A stretch of 64,000 nt of DNA from Eublepharis macularius (GCF_028583425.1 NC_072801.1:21224001-21288000); one strand, 5' to 3'. Shown: positions 45,020 through 56,310, numbered from the stretch's first letter. Translations and numbers: made by a program. The notes: generated by a model from the letters alone, not told the origin.

Positions 45020-46741
45020 ATGTCTGAGAAGTTGCTGTTTAAGTGCTGTTTGACCTGTTCGACAAAAATGACGAGAACGGATGGTCATTCCGTTTGCCTC
45101 GAGTGCTTGGGTGAAGGACACATCATTGAGAGATGTGAGCATTGTCAACGGTTCACGCCTAAGGCCAGGGCTGAGAGGGCGAACAGGTTGAATGCCTTAC
45201 TTTGGAGGAGGGCTATGCGGGCGTCGGGAGCCCCTGATACCCCTGGGGGGCCACTGCCAGTTAGTGGGACGGCCAAAACCCCTTCGGTGGTCGGACAATC
45301 CGTTCGTAACTCCGCTTCCACCTCCCGCTCCCGCTCACCAGATCGGATCCGACCAGCCCCGATTCCGACCTCGGATCCGAAGGATGCTTCGGGCTCCGCT
45401 TCGGATCGTAAGCATCAGACCCTGAAGTCGGATCCAACTCGGAAGTGGCGACACCGCTCCAAGTCCCCGACGAGGTCTGAACCGCCCTCCACACCGGCTC
45501 CGAAGGTCCAGAGAACTTCATCGGATCCGAACATCCCGGCCAGATCGGCTCCTGAACCGTCGGATCCGATGCCGGCGGAACCAACATCATCGGTTCTAAA
45601 GCATACGGAACCGACTCGCCTCAGCCTCGTTCCGAAGCCTAGTACCAGGTCGGAACCAACGGCTTTGGATCCGTTGCCTACTTTGACATCGCCGGATCCG
45701 ATGGACTGGAGTCGAAGCGCCGATCAGGGCTTAGCCTCCAAGGGTGAGAAGAAGGCCAAAAAGAAGTCGAAGCACAGACAATCGACTTCCGTCCAAACTG
45801 ATGAGGTGCTCTGGGAGAAGCCCACGACTCCTTCACCGCACCTGTCGTCTCCGTTGTACCATTCCTCTGATGGTGACAATGACCTGCCCGACGCTCCACC
45901 TCGTGTGGCCCATAAGCGGTCTTCTGGTGACTACGCTGGTAGAGAGGATCTACCTTATCGCTGGCCCCGAAGTGGATATGACAGGGAGGGCTCCCTTTAT
46001 GCGAGGTCTCATGGATCCTATTCTCCATCCTTTGGCAGAGAATATTGGGGTGACACTCGGAGTGAGTTCTCCCACTATGGCTCTCCTGGGCATGTTTCGC
46101 CCTACCGGCAGCCTGAGCCTTACCAAGGTCCAAGCCCTAGCCCTCCGTCTGACCCATCACCTGATGACATAATTATTGGGACTGGTCGTATTTCGCCTTC
46201 GGAAGATTACCGGCTCTATACTGAGCAGATGATCCGAATGGCCCCTTCTTTGGACATTGAGATTTCGGCTGTAGACCCGAAACCAAATGATAAGATCCTG
46301 CAGTATGTCCAGTCTGGGAATCCTCCAACCATTGCATTCCCGTTTACTGAAGGTTTGGTGGAAATCATTACCGCAATCTGTGACAAACCAGCTTCCATTT
46401 ACCCAACATCTCGTAAATTAGAAGCTCTGTATAAGACAAGGGATGATGTCTGTACGTATCTCTTTGCACATCCACCGCCTTCTTCCCTCATCACTGAGGA
46501 GATGCAGACCCGTCAACGCCAGGGGTCCTATGCTGTACCCATCGACAAAGAGAGCAGAAAGCTCGATTCGTTGGGCAAGAAATTATATTCCTCTGCTGCC
46601 CTAACACTCAAGATCTCTAACTACTCGGCCATCATGGGTGCCTATCAGATTTTCCTATGGAATTGCATGGCGGTCTTCATGGAAAAGCTTCCGGCAGACC
46701 AGAGGGTGTTGGCAAAGGTGGTGCTGGATGAGGCCCTATGA
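45020..46741 (+). CDS. DIRS gag-like protein region
   Basis: This long open region of 573 codons starts shortly after the left inverted repeat. Near its N-terminus is a Cys-rich, zinc-binding-like stretch (CLTCSTKMTRTDGHSVCLEC and CEHCQRF), typical of DIRS gag proteins in vertebrates. A Ser/Pro/Arg-rich disordered middle and a helical C-terminal part (about residues 410-570) follow. Role by family knowledge: structural/RNP protein. It is part of the fossil element and not a host gene. Confidence 0.82.
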   Translation: MSEKLLFKCCLTCSTKMTRTDGHSVCLECLGEGHIIERCEHCQRFTPKARAERANRLNALLWRRAMRASGAPDTPGGPLPVSGTAKTPSVVGQSVRNSASTSRSRSPDRIRPAPIPTSDPKDASGSASDRKHQTLKSDPTRKWRHRSKSPTRSEPPSTPAPKVQRTSSDPNIPARSAPEPSDPMPAEPTSSVLKHTEPTRLSLVPKPSTRSEPTALDPLPTLTSPDPMDWSRSADQGLASKGEKKAKKKSKHRQSTSVQTDEVLWEKPTTPSPHLSSPLYHSSDGDNDLPDAPPRVAHKRSSGDYAGREDLPYRWPRSGYDREGSLYARSHGSYSPSFGREYWGDTRSEFSHYGSPGHVSPYRQPEPYQGPSPSPPSDPSPDDIIIGTGRISPSEDYRLYTEQMIRMAPSLDIEISAVDPKPNDKILQYVQSGNPPTIAFPFTEGLVEIITAICDKPASIYPTSRKLEALYKTRDDVCTYLFAHPPPSSLITEEMQTRQRQGSYAVPIDKESRKLDSLGKKLYSSAALTLKISNYSAIMGAYQIFLWNCMAVFMEKLPADQRVLAKVVLDEAL

Positions 46742-47221
46742 CTATCGCAACAACAGATGAATGCTGGCCGTGACACAGTTGACACCTCTGCGAGAGCATT
46801 GGCATCATCCATCATGCTCCGCAGACACTCGTGGCTTCGCACAACTGCACTGCCTGTCGAGACACGAAATAAAGTGGAAAATCTGCCTTTTGAGGGCCAG
46901 TCTCTGTTTTCATCAAAAACAGATGAATACCTGTCGCAGAAACGTAAAGATCGGCTGACAGCCCGTTCCTATGGTATTCTCCCAACCAGGCCATTCACCG
47001 AGAATCGATTCCAGTATCGTTCCTCGCAGGGCTATCGTGGTCGACAGCAGAGATATCAACCGTATCCACGCTATGGGTTCTACAGGCAGTTCCAGCTGCC
47101 TGCGAGCTCTTTCCAGCGCTGGAGGCCTAGCTACTGCCCACGTCGCGGTCAACAAGCTCACGATGCCAAAGAGTCAGCAACTCAACCTAAACAGTTCTGA
47201 CTAGAATTTGAACAATATGTC

Positions 47222-49105
47222 GTGTTCGGTAACAGGTTGGCTCAGTTTGCCTCAGCATGGGCAGAGATTACCACTGATAGTTGGGTGCTTAACATTGTTA
47301 CAGTTGGTTATAAAATTCAGTTTGATGTTTACCCAGTGTTGTCTCTTCCTTATCACTCAGCACAATCCTCTTCTGCTAAGTTACAGGCTGAGGTTGTAGC
47401 ACTGCTGGAGAAGGGAACTGTACAGGAAGTACTAACTCAGGAACTCCTCTTGGGTTTTTACTCTAGGATGTTCCTTGTAGACAAGAAGGATGGAGGTGTA
47501 CGACCCATCTTAGACCTAAGAGAATTGAATAAATTCGTTCTCGTTAAGCGGTTCAGAATGCTTACCTTAAATACAGTCCTCCAGTTAATGCCTGAGGACA
47601 TGTGGTTCACCGTCCTGGATCTCAGGGACGCATACTTCCACATTGCCATCCACCCTAGTCATAGGAAATACCTCAGGTTCCTTTGTAACAGTAAGGCCTA
47701 CCATTATCAGGTACTCCCATTTGGATTGTCAACAGCCCCCAGGGTTTTTTCTAAATGTATGGCTGTTGTGGTGGCATACTTGAGGGAACAGGGTTGTACC
47801 ATCTATCCCTATCTTGACGATTGGCTTTTGGCAGCACCCTCTGCTGATGCACTCCTGGCCCAAATTAATAAGGTGATGCTCACCTGCTCCTGGTTAGGGC
47901 TTTTGGTTAACCTCAAAAAATCTAACCTTACCCCGTCCAGGAGAATACTGTTTATCGGTATGGAACTGGATGGCAATGTAAATAAAGGTTTTCTGCCCAG
48001 GGAACGTGCACTAAAGATTGGCAGGATGGTGAATCTCTTTTCGAGATGTAGGTTCCAGTCGGTTATTGCTATCCAGAGACTGCTAGGCCTTATGGCCTCT
48101 TCTATGGCAGTTACCCCTATGGCCCGGTTGCATATGAGACCTCTCCAGCTGTGGTTCCTATCTGTTCATGATTTTGAACACAAATCCCAGAACAAGCGGT
48201 ACTCCATCCCTAGAGGGGTTCTCCGTACCTTACGATGGTGGCTTAATGAGACTAACCTCCTTGGGGGTATTGCGTTTGGGTCCATCCAAACCGAGGTCAC
48301 AATCTCAACTGATGCCTCCATGATAGGATGGGGAGCCCAGTGTGGAACCCTTAGGGCACATGGGGTTTGGTCAGAGCAGGAAAGGGAAGATCACATTAAC
48401 CTGCTAGAATTGAGAGCAGTTCGTTATGCCCTTATCGCATTTGCAGACACGCTGCAGCAGAAATCCGTTCAGGTACTCACGGACAATTGTACCACCATGT
48501 TCTACCTGAACAAGCAAGGGGGCATTACCTCCAAGGCCCTCTGCGACAAGGCTGTTCGGATTTGGGAATGGGCCATGGACAGAGGCGTGTTCATTCATGA
48601 GGTCCATATTCCTGGCACCACCAATGTCATCGCAGACAAACTGAGTCGTATGCGATTCGACAGCTACAAATGGACCATAGCAGACGGCTACCTGAACGCC
48701 ATCTTTTTGGACTGGGGGTTCCCAGACATAGACTTCTTTGCATTGGAGGACAACAAGACGGCCCCACGATTTTGCTCCAGGGGAGGTCTAGGTCACCACT
48801 CCCTCGGGGACGCGTTCCAGATACGCTGGACAGGGCACCTGTTTTATGCCTTCCCTCCGTTCCCGCTGTTGTCTCGAATCATCAGCAAAATTCAGAGGGA
48901 TGGGCCTCACATGATTCTAGTGACACCCTTTTGGCCCATACAAGCTTGGTTCCAACATGTCATGCAGCTTTCACAGGGGTCATATTATCGGTTCACTCTG
49001 AACCCGGACCTTCTGTCCAACAAAGGGGTTTGGTATCACGACCTACCCAAACTGAGCCTCACTGCTTGGCACATTCTGGGTCAGAAGGGATGTCTGACAG
49101 AGTAG
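47222..49105 (+). CDS. DIRS reverse transcriptase / RNase H region
   Basis: 627 codons carry the RT blocks GGVRPILDLRELNKFV, TVLDLRDAYFHIAIHPSH (motif A), VLPFGLSTAPRVFSK (motif B) and YPYLDDWLLAA (motif C, catalytic DD). RNase H follows with STDASMIGWGA, LLELRAVRYAL and TDNCTTMFYLN. The end overlaps the recombinase region in another frame, the normal DIRS arrangement. Function by family: copying the RNA into circular DNA. Element protein, not host. Confidence 0.94.
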   Translation: MFGNRLAQFASAWAEITTDSWVLNIVTVGYKIQFDVYPVLSLPYHSAQSSSAKLQAEVVALLEKGTVQEVLTQELLLGFYSRMFLVDKKDGGVRPILDLRELNKFVLVKRFRMLTLNTVLQLMPEDMWFTVLDLRDAYFHIAIHPSHRKYLRFLCNSKAYHYQVLPFGLSTAPRVFSKCMAVVVAYLREQGCTIYPYLDDWLLAAPSADALLAQINKVMLTCSWLGLLVNLKKSNLTPSRRILFIGMELDGNVNKGFLPRERALKIGRMVNLFSRCRFQSVIAIQRLLGLMASSMAVTPMARLHMRPLQLWFLSVHDFEHKSQNKRYSIPRGVLRTLRWWLNETNLLGGIAFGSIQTEVTISTDASMIGWGAQCGTLRAHGVWSEQEREDHINLLELRAVRYALIAFADTLQQKSVQVLTDNCTTMFYLNKQGGITSKALCDKAVRIWEWAMDRGVFIHEVHIPGTTNVIADKLSRMRFDSYKWTIADGYLNAIFLDWGFPDIDFFALEDNKTAPRFCSRGGLGHHSLGDAFQIRWTGHLFYAFPPFPLLSRIISKIQRDGPHMILVTPFWPIQAWFQHVMQLSQGSYYRFTLNPDLLSNKGVWYHDLPKLSLTAWHILGQKGCLTE

Positions 49106-50080
49106 CTGAGATTTTGCTGAATGCACGTAAGGACACTACTCGCAGGTCATACTCTGCTAAATGGAAGCATTTTGAAGCCTGGGCTAATGACAAAGGGCTG
49201 AATGTTTGGGATTGCCATCTGTCATCTGTGTTTGAGTTCCTTCTGTCTCTAAAGAATGGGGGACTCTCTAATTCCTCTAGTAAAGTTTATTTGGCGGCTA
49301 TTTCAGCCTTCTACCCTAAGATAGATGGGAAAACGGTTTTCTCCCACAGTTTGTCAAAATCTTTTTTAAAAGGGTTGCATAACATGTTTCCACAAGTCAA
49401 GGAGATTGTTCCCCAATGGTCACTGCAAGTAGTATTGGCGGGGCTTATGAAATCGCCCTTCGAACCACTGGCTACTTGTGAATTAAAATGGTTGTTCTGG
49501 AAAGTGGCTTTCTTGATCGCCATTACATCTGCCTGCAGAGTTAGCGAGTTGGCGGCCCTCAGGTGGGATCCGCCCTTTTTGAAGGTCCATCAAAATAAAG
49601 TGGTTCTGAGACCTGACCTTCGTTTTAGACCTAAAGTCTCCACTCAATTTCATACCTCACAGGACATTGTCCTGCCTATCTTTTTTCCTGACCCTTCCGA
49701 TAACTCTGAAAGGGCCTTACATTCCTTGGATGTGAGAAGGGCTATTTTATTTTACCTTCAACGTACTTCACAGTTTAGGTGTGCCAAACAACTGTTTGTG
49801 TGCTATTATGGGCCCAGGAAGGGAAAAGCTGCTACAGCTCAGTCAATTTCTCGCTGGGTTACTCAGCGAGAAGTTACCTTGCCCTTTGGAAGTAAAAGCT
49901 CATTCCACCAGAGCGCAAGCTGCCTCTGTGGCCTTCCTTAGGGGCATGACCTTGCAAGACATCTGCAGGGCTGCAACTTGGTCGTCTTCTGACACGTTTG
50001 CTAAGCATTATGCACTAGATGTGTGGGAAAGGAAAGAGGCTGCTGTTGGTCAAGCAGTACTGCAGTCTCTTTTTCAGTGA
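49090..50080 (+). pseudogene. DIRS tyrosine recombinase region
   Basis: The N-terminal core-binding part (RRSYSAKWKHFEAW, VFEFLLSLKNGG) is followed by the catalytic part with SACRVSELAALRW (catalytic Arg block) and, further on, HSTRAQAASVAF (HxxR-like box) and WSSSDTFAKHYAL (Tyr box). This recombinase integrates the circular DNA without a target duplication. It is the last part of the element before the right terminal repeats. Confidence 0.88.
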
Positions 50081-50904
50081 GAACACATGCCCGCCTCCTG
50101 GGTAAGTGGCTTGTGAGTCTCCCATGTGGGGCTGCACAGAAGACGGACAGTGAAAACAGAGTTGCGCTTACCGTAACTACTGTTCATTGATGTCTTCTGT
50201 GCAGACACACAACCCTCCCTCCTACCCCGCTGTGTTCTTCCAGATAATGTGAAGGCATTCGGCGGCAAAGGAGAAACTGAGGGGAAGGGGGCGACGTCGC
50301 CCAATGTCGCTCGGGCGGGAAAAGCCGCGCATGCGCATTGGTGCGTACGTGCGCCCCCTAGTGGACGTTGGCTAGAAAAGAAAAATCCGGTCAGCAGGCC
50401 TGCGCAGACGCAGTCCCATGTGTGTCTGCACAGAAGACGTCAATGAACAGTAGTTACGGTAAGCGCAACTCTGTTTTCCAATGCACTCACCCTGTCTCTC
50501 TATCAAAATGCCAACAGCAGCTGTCTCTCCCTCTCCACTGTCTTCAAAGAAAGCCAGAGCTGGGAGCCCCCCTCCCCACTGGTATTTGCTCCCTTGTAAC
50601 AAATTTGGAGCTCCACACTTGGAAGATTTGCCTGTCAAGCTAAATTGGTCTTAGATTGGGGTTTCCAGGGCAACAGCAGGAGTTCAGACAGAGTTCAGAC
50701 AATCTCTGCCTACGTTGCCATGATTGCAGGTGCCAGACTGTCTGGCTTGACGAATGGCTGATGAATGCAATGAACGAGGCTTGCAACAACCACTTGTTCA
50801 TTTAGAATGGGGCCTCACAAACAGCTTGTTCGCGAAAAGCAGATTGGGCTGTTCATGGCTTTTTTTTGTTTGTGTTGCTGTTTGTGCCCATCTCTAATCT
50901 TCTA

Positions 50905-51535
50905 CCTCAGTCTTGCCAGAGTGGTGATGACGGCAGGTGGTCTAATCCCTTTTCCTTCAACTTATATGCCCTTTTCCAACATTGCAGTTCTGGCTATTCT
51001 GTGTAGGATCTAAATGCACTCCTTCCTGCTTCCATCAAGGGTCTTTCAGTCTCTTGAGAAACTCATAAGATTGCCACTTTCCCCAATCGACCCATTTCCA
51101 GCTAGTAAGCAGTGCTTATCTATCTGTAAATTGCTTAGAATTAAAATGAGCTGTGGCTCTCATTCTCATTGCAGCTGTTCCAAAGTTTCACAGAACCGAA
51201 CAAGTTTTGATAATGGTTTGCTGCTCAGAAGTGGAGCATGTTGAAAATCAATGCATGTCTTGCCCTAGTCTATCTGGGAACAGGATGTTTGAAGGTCCAC
51301 CTGTTTCCATATGAAACTATCCAACTCTTAAGTGTCAGCAAGCAGGCAGAGCAAGGCCTGCTTGCACTTCATTGTTGCTATATCACTTAATAAAGTGGTT
51401 ACCCCCTGTGCTGATGAGAACACCATGAAATCAGGTCATGCTCATACTCTGCTCAACTCTCCCCAAGTATACAACTAATATGACTTTGTAATTAAAAAGA
51501 AAAAGGAAAACATAGTCTCTCAACTGCTGGTGTGG
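50905..51535. other. Intergenic; nothing recognised
   Basis: No gene, RNA or classified repeat was seen between the hAT end and the SINE at 51.5 kb. Confidence 0.5.
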
Positions 51536-51539
51536 CCTT

Positions 51540-51662
51540 GGGGAGGGGCTATGGCTCAGTGGCAGAGCATCTGCTTGGCATGCAGAAGTCTAAGTAGACA
51601 GTACGGACCGTGATAGACTGATGGTCTGATTCCGTATAAGACAGCTGCATATATCTTTGCCT
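51540..51662 (+). repeat. tRNA-derived SINE with internal deletion
   Basis: The head ggctatggctcagtggcaga, then gcatctgcttggcatgcaga, is a good tRNA-like A-box region. It jumps to the 3' part (tagacagtacggaccgtgat, tggtctgattccgtataaga, cagctgcat), skipping the B box and middle that are seen in reverse at 39.9-40.2 kb. Confidence 0.8.
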
Positions 51663-51683
51663 TTCTGGTCCAGGTATCATTCC

Positions 51684-52856
51684 TTTTTTTTTTTTAAATA
51701 AATTTTATTCGGAAACATACAACAAGAAGTAACAAGAGGAATAATAACATGATTGTTACAAAATTAGGTTACAAACAATTCGTTACTGTGCATAATACAA
51801 TAGACTACTGAGAAGTTAACTATCCAAAACCATCTGGTATAAGTAATTTGGAGGAGAGATAGCCTTACTAGCAATACATTCAAAGAAGGGCCACCATTTG
51901 TCATAAAAGGATGAAGTAGTAGTATGGCTGTCGTGTTTTTGTATATTGTATGTTAATTTTTCTAATTTAAACTGGTCCCAAACATTTATGAACCATTGAT
52001 CTATAGTTGGAAGAGTTTTCTGGTTCCATTTGGATGCCAACAGTGTTTTGGCTACCACCAATAAGCTGCCAATTAGTTCACGTCTAATTGGTGGTATATT
52101 TGTATTCTGCCAAAAGTCAAGGAAAAAAATCTGAGGGTCAAATTGAAGTTCCTAACCTGTGATATCTTTTATTTGGCTAAGTATTTCTTTTCAGAATTTC
52201 ATAACCAACGAACACTGCCACCAGCAATGTGCATATGTACCAATCGCACCACACCCTTTCCAACAGGTAGGCAAACTGCCAGTCTATGGAAGACAGGATA
52301 CGTTGAAGATGACTCCCAACCCTTGCAGCAAGAAATCCAAGCTCTCTTGAGTAAATAGGTCTTTATTGAGATATCACAGGCTTCTCGGTACATATGTCCA
52401 TATGTTACACAGAAGCAATTAAAGGCATCTGGCTGTACACAGGTCTCTTGTTAAGAATGACGCAGTAAGCACAGGTTACATTATATCAACCCTTTCACAT
52501 GTTTCCCCCCCATCCCTCCGGCTCCCCTGGCCACATACCATCAGTAGCGGGAAGAGAAGAAGCTGTCCCAAGGCTGCTGCGGCAAGCCATCCGAGATAAG
52601 GACTCGTTCGTCTTGGAATCTGGAAAGCAACAGGGAGCAGGTGCAGGAGACTATTGCAACATATCATACAAGGGATAACAATATGGAAGGACAATGGGCA
52701 ACAGATCTGACACAAACTATTTGAATGTATTTTAGATTTTTTTGAGGTGTGAGATACTAATGAGTTAAAATCTTAAAAGTTTGGAATCTTGTACTAATTA
52801 CTTGGGAGGCCATGTTTTTGGATGACCAAATTCGCTTCCATAGATCTTGGCTAATA
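51684..52856 (-). mobile_element. L1 3' fragment, minus strand, split by a solo LTR
   Basis: A poly(T) run at 51684-51695 marks the poly(A) end of a minus-strand L1. ORF2 C-terminal residues (ASKWNQKTLPTIDQWFINVW, 51816-52061) and the Cys motif (VGKGVVRLVHMHIAGG in one frame, equivalent to the CW..CG..GTY.HCWW block) follow. Beyond the LTR, at 52713-52856, LWKRIWSSKNMASQV matches the upstream ORF2 segment. It ends abruptly against the Gypsy-type fossil. Confidence 0.83.
52277..52712 (-). mobile_element. Solo LTR (LTR retroelement fossil), 436 bp
   Basis: It starts with TG and ends with CA and is flanked by the 5-bp duplication caaac (52272-52276 and 52713-52717) inside the L1 ORF2 sequence. 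On the minus strand it contains an AATAAA polyadenylation signal (near 52360) and a TATA-like stretch. No internal region is present, so it is the usual product of LTR-LTR recombination. The parent family is not identified. Confidence 0.78.
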
Positions 52857-55800
52857 ACAGCCCTCCGAGCCCAGAGGTCTTGTAGCTGGGCCCTCTGAGC
52901 TGGGTCGAGCTGAGGGTCCACCTTGGGCTCCTCAAACTCCGGGGCATCAGTGGTCCAAGGCAGCACACTGTCAGGGAGCTCTAGCGGGTCCTCAGCCACG
53001 CCGCACTCCTCTTTTGGGCGCTCGTGCCACTGCTTTAGGAGGTTCACATGCAGGGTCTTCCGCCGACGCTGGCCGACCCCACACTGGACTTCGTAGGTGG
53101 TGGGGCCCAGCACCCTTCGAATCTGGTAGGGACCCCTCCATGGGTCCCCTTCCTCTCTTGGGAACACCGAGTGGTGCACGAGGACCTTCTCTCCGGCCTG
53201 GAAAGTCCTCATCCGCGCACCCCGGTCATAGGCGGCCTTTTGCTTTGACTGGGTGCGAGTCAGTCTGCGATTTGCCTCCGCTTGGGACTGTTGCACCCGG
53301 TCACGGAGCCGGCTCACGTACTCCTGTATGGGGGGCGCGGGGCTGCTGGCCCGGGGCCCCCAGCGTTCCGTCAGCCGGGAGAGCATCCCCCTTGGCTTGC
53401 GCCCATATAGCAGCTCGAATGGGCTGAAGCCAGTGGAGGCCTGCGTGGTCTCCCGGAGGGCGAACATGAGCGGGTCGATGTACAAGTCCCACTGGTGAGG
53501 CTTGTCCCGCGTCATCTTCTTCAGGGCCTCCTTGACGGTCTGGTTCAGCCGCTCTGCCAACCCGTCTGTTTGAGGGTGGTACGCCGAGGTGAACACCTGC
53601 CGGATCCCCAAATTCCGGCAGAGCTGACGCATGGCTGTGGCACGGAACGGGCCCCCCCGATCCGTCAAAATTTCATCTGGCAGCCCCACCATCGCGAAAA
53701 ACTTGGACAGGGCCCGTACCATCCCCGGGGTCTGCATGGTCTTCAGCGGGATGACCTCGGGGAACCGCGTGGCATAGTCCACAATCACCAGGGCAAAGCG
53801 ATGGCCCCGGGGTGTGCGTGGCAGTGGTCCGATGAAGTCCATTGCGATGCGTTGGAAGGGCGTCTCCATGACGGGCAGCGGGGAGAGGGGGGCCTTCAGC
53901 GGGCGGCGGGCTGCCACCCGCTGGCAGGTGGGACACGAGCGGCAGTGGGCCTTCACGTCTGCATTCACGGAGGGCCAGAAGAATTGCTCAAGAACCTTCC
54001 TCAGGGTCTTGTGGTGCCCGAGGTGCCCGGCCCAAGCATGCTCATGGGCCGTGCGGAGGACTTCCGCCCGATAGGCTGCTGGCACAAGTAGTTGGCGGAC
54101 CTCCCCCTGGCCATTTGGGGCACGAGCTATGCGAACCCAGACCCCTCCTTGCTTCTCGATGAGAGGGAGCCGTTGGGACCTCCGTTCATCCCGCACTTGC
54201 TCCTCCTCACGAGCGGCTGTCTCTCGCAAGCGCTGCAAGGACTCATCTGCCCCTTGGGCATCACGGAATGGGCGGTCTGCCAGGGTTCCAGCTGGGCCTC
54301 CAGTCCGTGGTTCTGCCCCTGGCCTGGTGGAGGGACCCTCTCCCGGGTCGTTGGCCTCCTCCACTTGCAGAGCGGTGGCAACTTGTGGGTCTGTCACTTC
54401 CCCTGCCGCCTTCAGCCGAGACCCGGCGGTCCCTGGGGTGTCTCTTCCCAATTTCTTCGCTGCCTGCTGGAGGAGCCTGAAGAACCCTGGGGCATCTCTT
54501 CCCAGCAGTATTGGTACGGGTAGGTGAGCTAACTGGGCAACTTCCATTTGGTGGCGGACCCCTAGGTACTCTATCGTGATTAGGGCCGTAGGGTACGGCT
54601 GGGTGCGGCCCATCACATCCGTCACCGGGATCCAGCGGTACACTGGGGTGGCAGCTGGGAGGAGCTGGGGCCGAATTGCTGAGACTGCACTCCCAGAGTC
54701 CAACAGGGCTTGTAGGATCAGCCGGCCTATCTTCACGGTGGCGCATAGACTCTGCACCTGCTTGCCAGGCGGTGGGTTATTTTCCCAAACGAGGGCGCAA
54801 ACCCTTGGCAAGGCCTCAGTGAGCACGCCGGCTTGCCTCTGCAGCTCCGCTGTCTGTGCTAGTTCTACTGGAGCGGCTGGGTAGGCTGCCTCCAGCTTTC
54901 CCCACATCCTATCCTGGCGTTCCTCCAGCCACGGTCCAAGCTCCGCTGGGGCGGCGGCCTTGGGAGGCCGCCCCTTGACTGGTGCCTGCGTTGGAACGTC
55001 TCTCCCTGTACGGGCCACCAACTTGTCAGGGCTTGCCGCCGCTGCCGCTGGGCGTGGCACTGGGCGGTCTGCTCCTGACGTCACAGGGGGGCCAGGGATT
55101 CTGCAGGACCCTGCTCTGTGGAAGGAGGGGCGGTATACCTCACCCAGACTCCCTCTCAGTCCACTCGCTGGCCTGCTCAACCTGGCCTGCTTACCCTCTG
55201 CGTCCTCCTTCATCTCCTCCTTCCAGAACTCTCCTCCAAACCTCCACCCTTGCATCTTACTGCTCTCACTCCACATCATCACTCCTCACTCACACCCACC
55301 ACCACAGGGCTCTTCCCAGCCAGCTTTTATAGGGCTTCCTTCTACTGCCCCACCCCTCTTCCAGCCTGGCCTTGGGCTGCACCAAGCAGTTGCAGCTGGG
55401 GTAGCTGATCTGGCCCCACTGACCAGCACCAGCTGTGCCTTGTTCTCTGGCTGCCCAGCCTCCCTGCCTTGGCTGATTGCTGAAGGCATGTCCAGCTGCA
55501 GTCCCCTGGCTAGCAGCCCAGCCTCCCTGGCAGAGCTGATGGCTGAAGGTGGGTCCAGCTGCGGCTCCTTGGCTGGTTGCCCAGGGCTTCCTGCAGAGTG
55601 CCTCCAATAGCCCCACCTGGAGTGGCTTGGCTTTTGGCAACTCCTGGGCCAGGCTACTATTTTCTAGCTGGGGCATGGCTTTGGGTTGTTGGGGCTGCTG
55701 CTGCTTCTCCTCCTCAGGTAAGGTCTTTGGGTGGGTGACTGCTGGGCTCCCAATCCCTCTGCCCTTGCCCCCTTCCGCCTTGCCTAGCCCCCTTTCCCTC

Positions 55801-56096
55801 CCTAGGGGAGTGGGACTCGCTGGCCTCTCTCTGTCTCCCCCTGCCTCCTGAGGCCCTGGGCTTTTGCCCCTTGCCCCTGGCACCGGCAGGTTCTGGCTCC
55901 ATTTGCCTGTGGGAGGGGTTGACCTGCTGTCCCCCAGCTGCCCCCTCTGCCTGCCAGTCAGACCGGTTGACCTGCTGTCAGCTGGCTGACCAGTTGACCT
56001 GCTGTCTGCTGGCTGCCCCCTCTGTTTGCCCGTCAGCCCGGCTGACCCGCTGTTCCCTCCTACCAAGTCTGGGGGCTGGGACCCAGACCCCGGACA
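52857..56096 (-). mobile_element. Ty3/Gypsy-type LTR retroelement fossil, partial (Gmr1-like order)
   Basis: Minus-strand GC-rich element. Its 5' end at 56096 (tgtccggggtctgg) looks like an LTR start, with a TATAAAAG box near 55326-55333. It carries a protease region (LLDSGSAVSAIRP) and then an integrase region with an HHCC zinc finger (HAWAGHLGHHKT, CRSCPTC) and a DDE core (MDFIGPLPRT, LTDRGGPF, YHPQTDGLAERLNQ). There is no reverse transcriptase between them, and RT-like start residues follow the integrase. This fits the PR-IN-RT order known for Gmr1-type elements. The 3' part is missing. Gag was not recognised. The remaining frame is largely open, suggesting moderate age. Confidence 0.85.
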
Positions 56097-56310
56097 GTAG
56101 ATACTTATTTATTAAGGGTATGTTGGAAAACAAACTAGTTACAATAGCAGCTATATACGCCCCAAATTCCAACCAAATAAAATGTATAGATGAAATCCTG
56201 TGCAAACTCCAGACCTTCCAGGAAGGTGAAACAATAATAGGATGTGACCTAAATTATATCGTAAACAGTAATCTAGATAAATCGCACCACAAACTTAACA
56301 ACACATTGTA
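56097..56310 (+). mobile_element. L1 ORF2 endonuclease fragment, plus strand
   Basis: The frame reads RYLFIKGMLENKLVTIAAIY, then APNSNQIKC, EGETIIGCDLNYIV. This is the middle of an L1 APE endonuclease, equivalent to residues ~90-160 of the ORF2 at 19 kb. It stands in the opposite orientation to the L1 3' fragment at 51.7-52.9 kb and stops where the Penelope tail begins. Confidence 0.85.

Larger units (their letters stand above)
44754..50478 (+). mobile_element. DIRS-type tyrosine-recombinase retroelement (fossil)
   Basis: About 5.7 kb. Inverted terminal repeats of roughly 190 bp or more lie at 44757-44945 and 50255-50447 (shared words ctagtggacgttggctag, cgcatgcgcattgg, complement on the left). 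An internal region complementary to the termini lies at about 50120-50205, as expected for DIRS. The parts in order are a gag-like region, RT/RNase H and a tyrosine recombinase, overlapping as is usual for the family. It makes no target duplication and has no LTRs. It looks nearly whole, with only about one to three breaks, and is therefore fairly young. Confidence 0.94.
44430..50896. mobile_element. Non-autonomous hAT element carrying a nested DIRS
   Basis: It has tagagatgggtacgaac at the left and gtgcccatctcta at the right, flanked by the 8-bp duplication atcttcta (44422-44429 and 50897-50904). After removing the DIRS, the two arms (44430-44753 and about 50479-50896) align, in opposite orientation, with the uninterrupted copy at 63132-63828. 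It has no coding capacity of its own. Confidence 0.92.

Noticed and set aside
45020-46741. 573-codon Ser/Pro-rich frame as a host gene
   Set aside because: It is placed between the DIRS terminal repeat and the DIRS reverse transcriptase and has the Cys-rich N-terminus of DIRS gag.
52143-52393. Overlapping short frames as genes
   Set aside because: They fall across the L1/solo-LTR border and reflect no recognisable protein.
55290-56066. 258-codon Gly/Pro/Gln-rich minus-strand frame as a host protein
   Set aside because: It lies in the presumed LTR/leader of the Gypsy-type fossil and is a compositional artefact of GC-rich, internally repetitive DNA.
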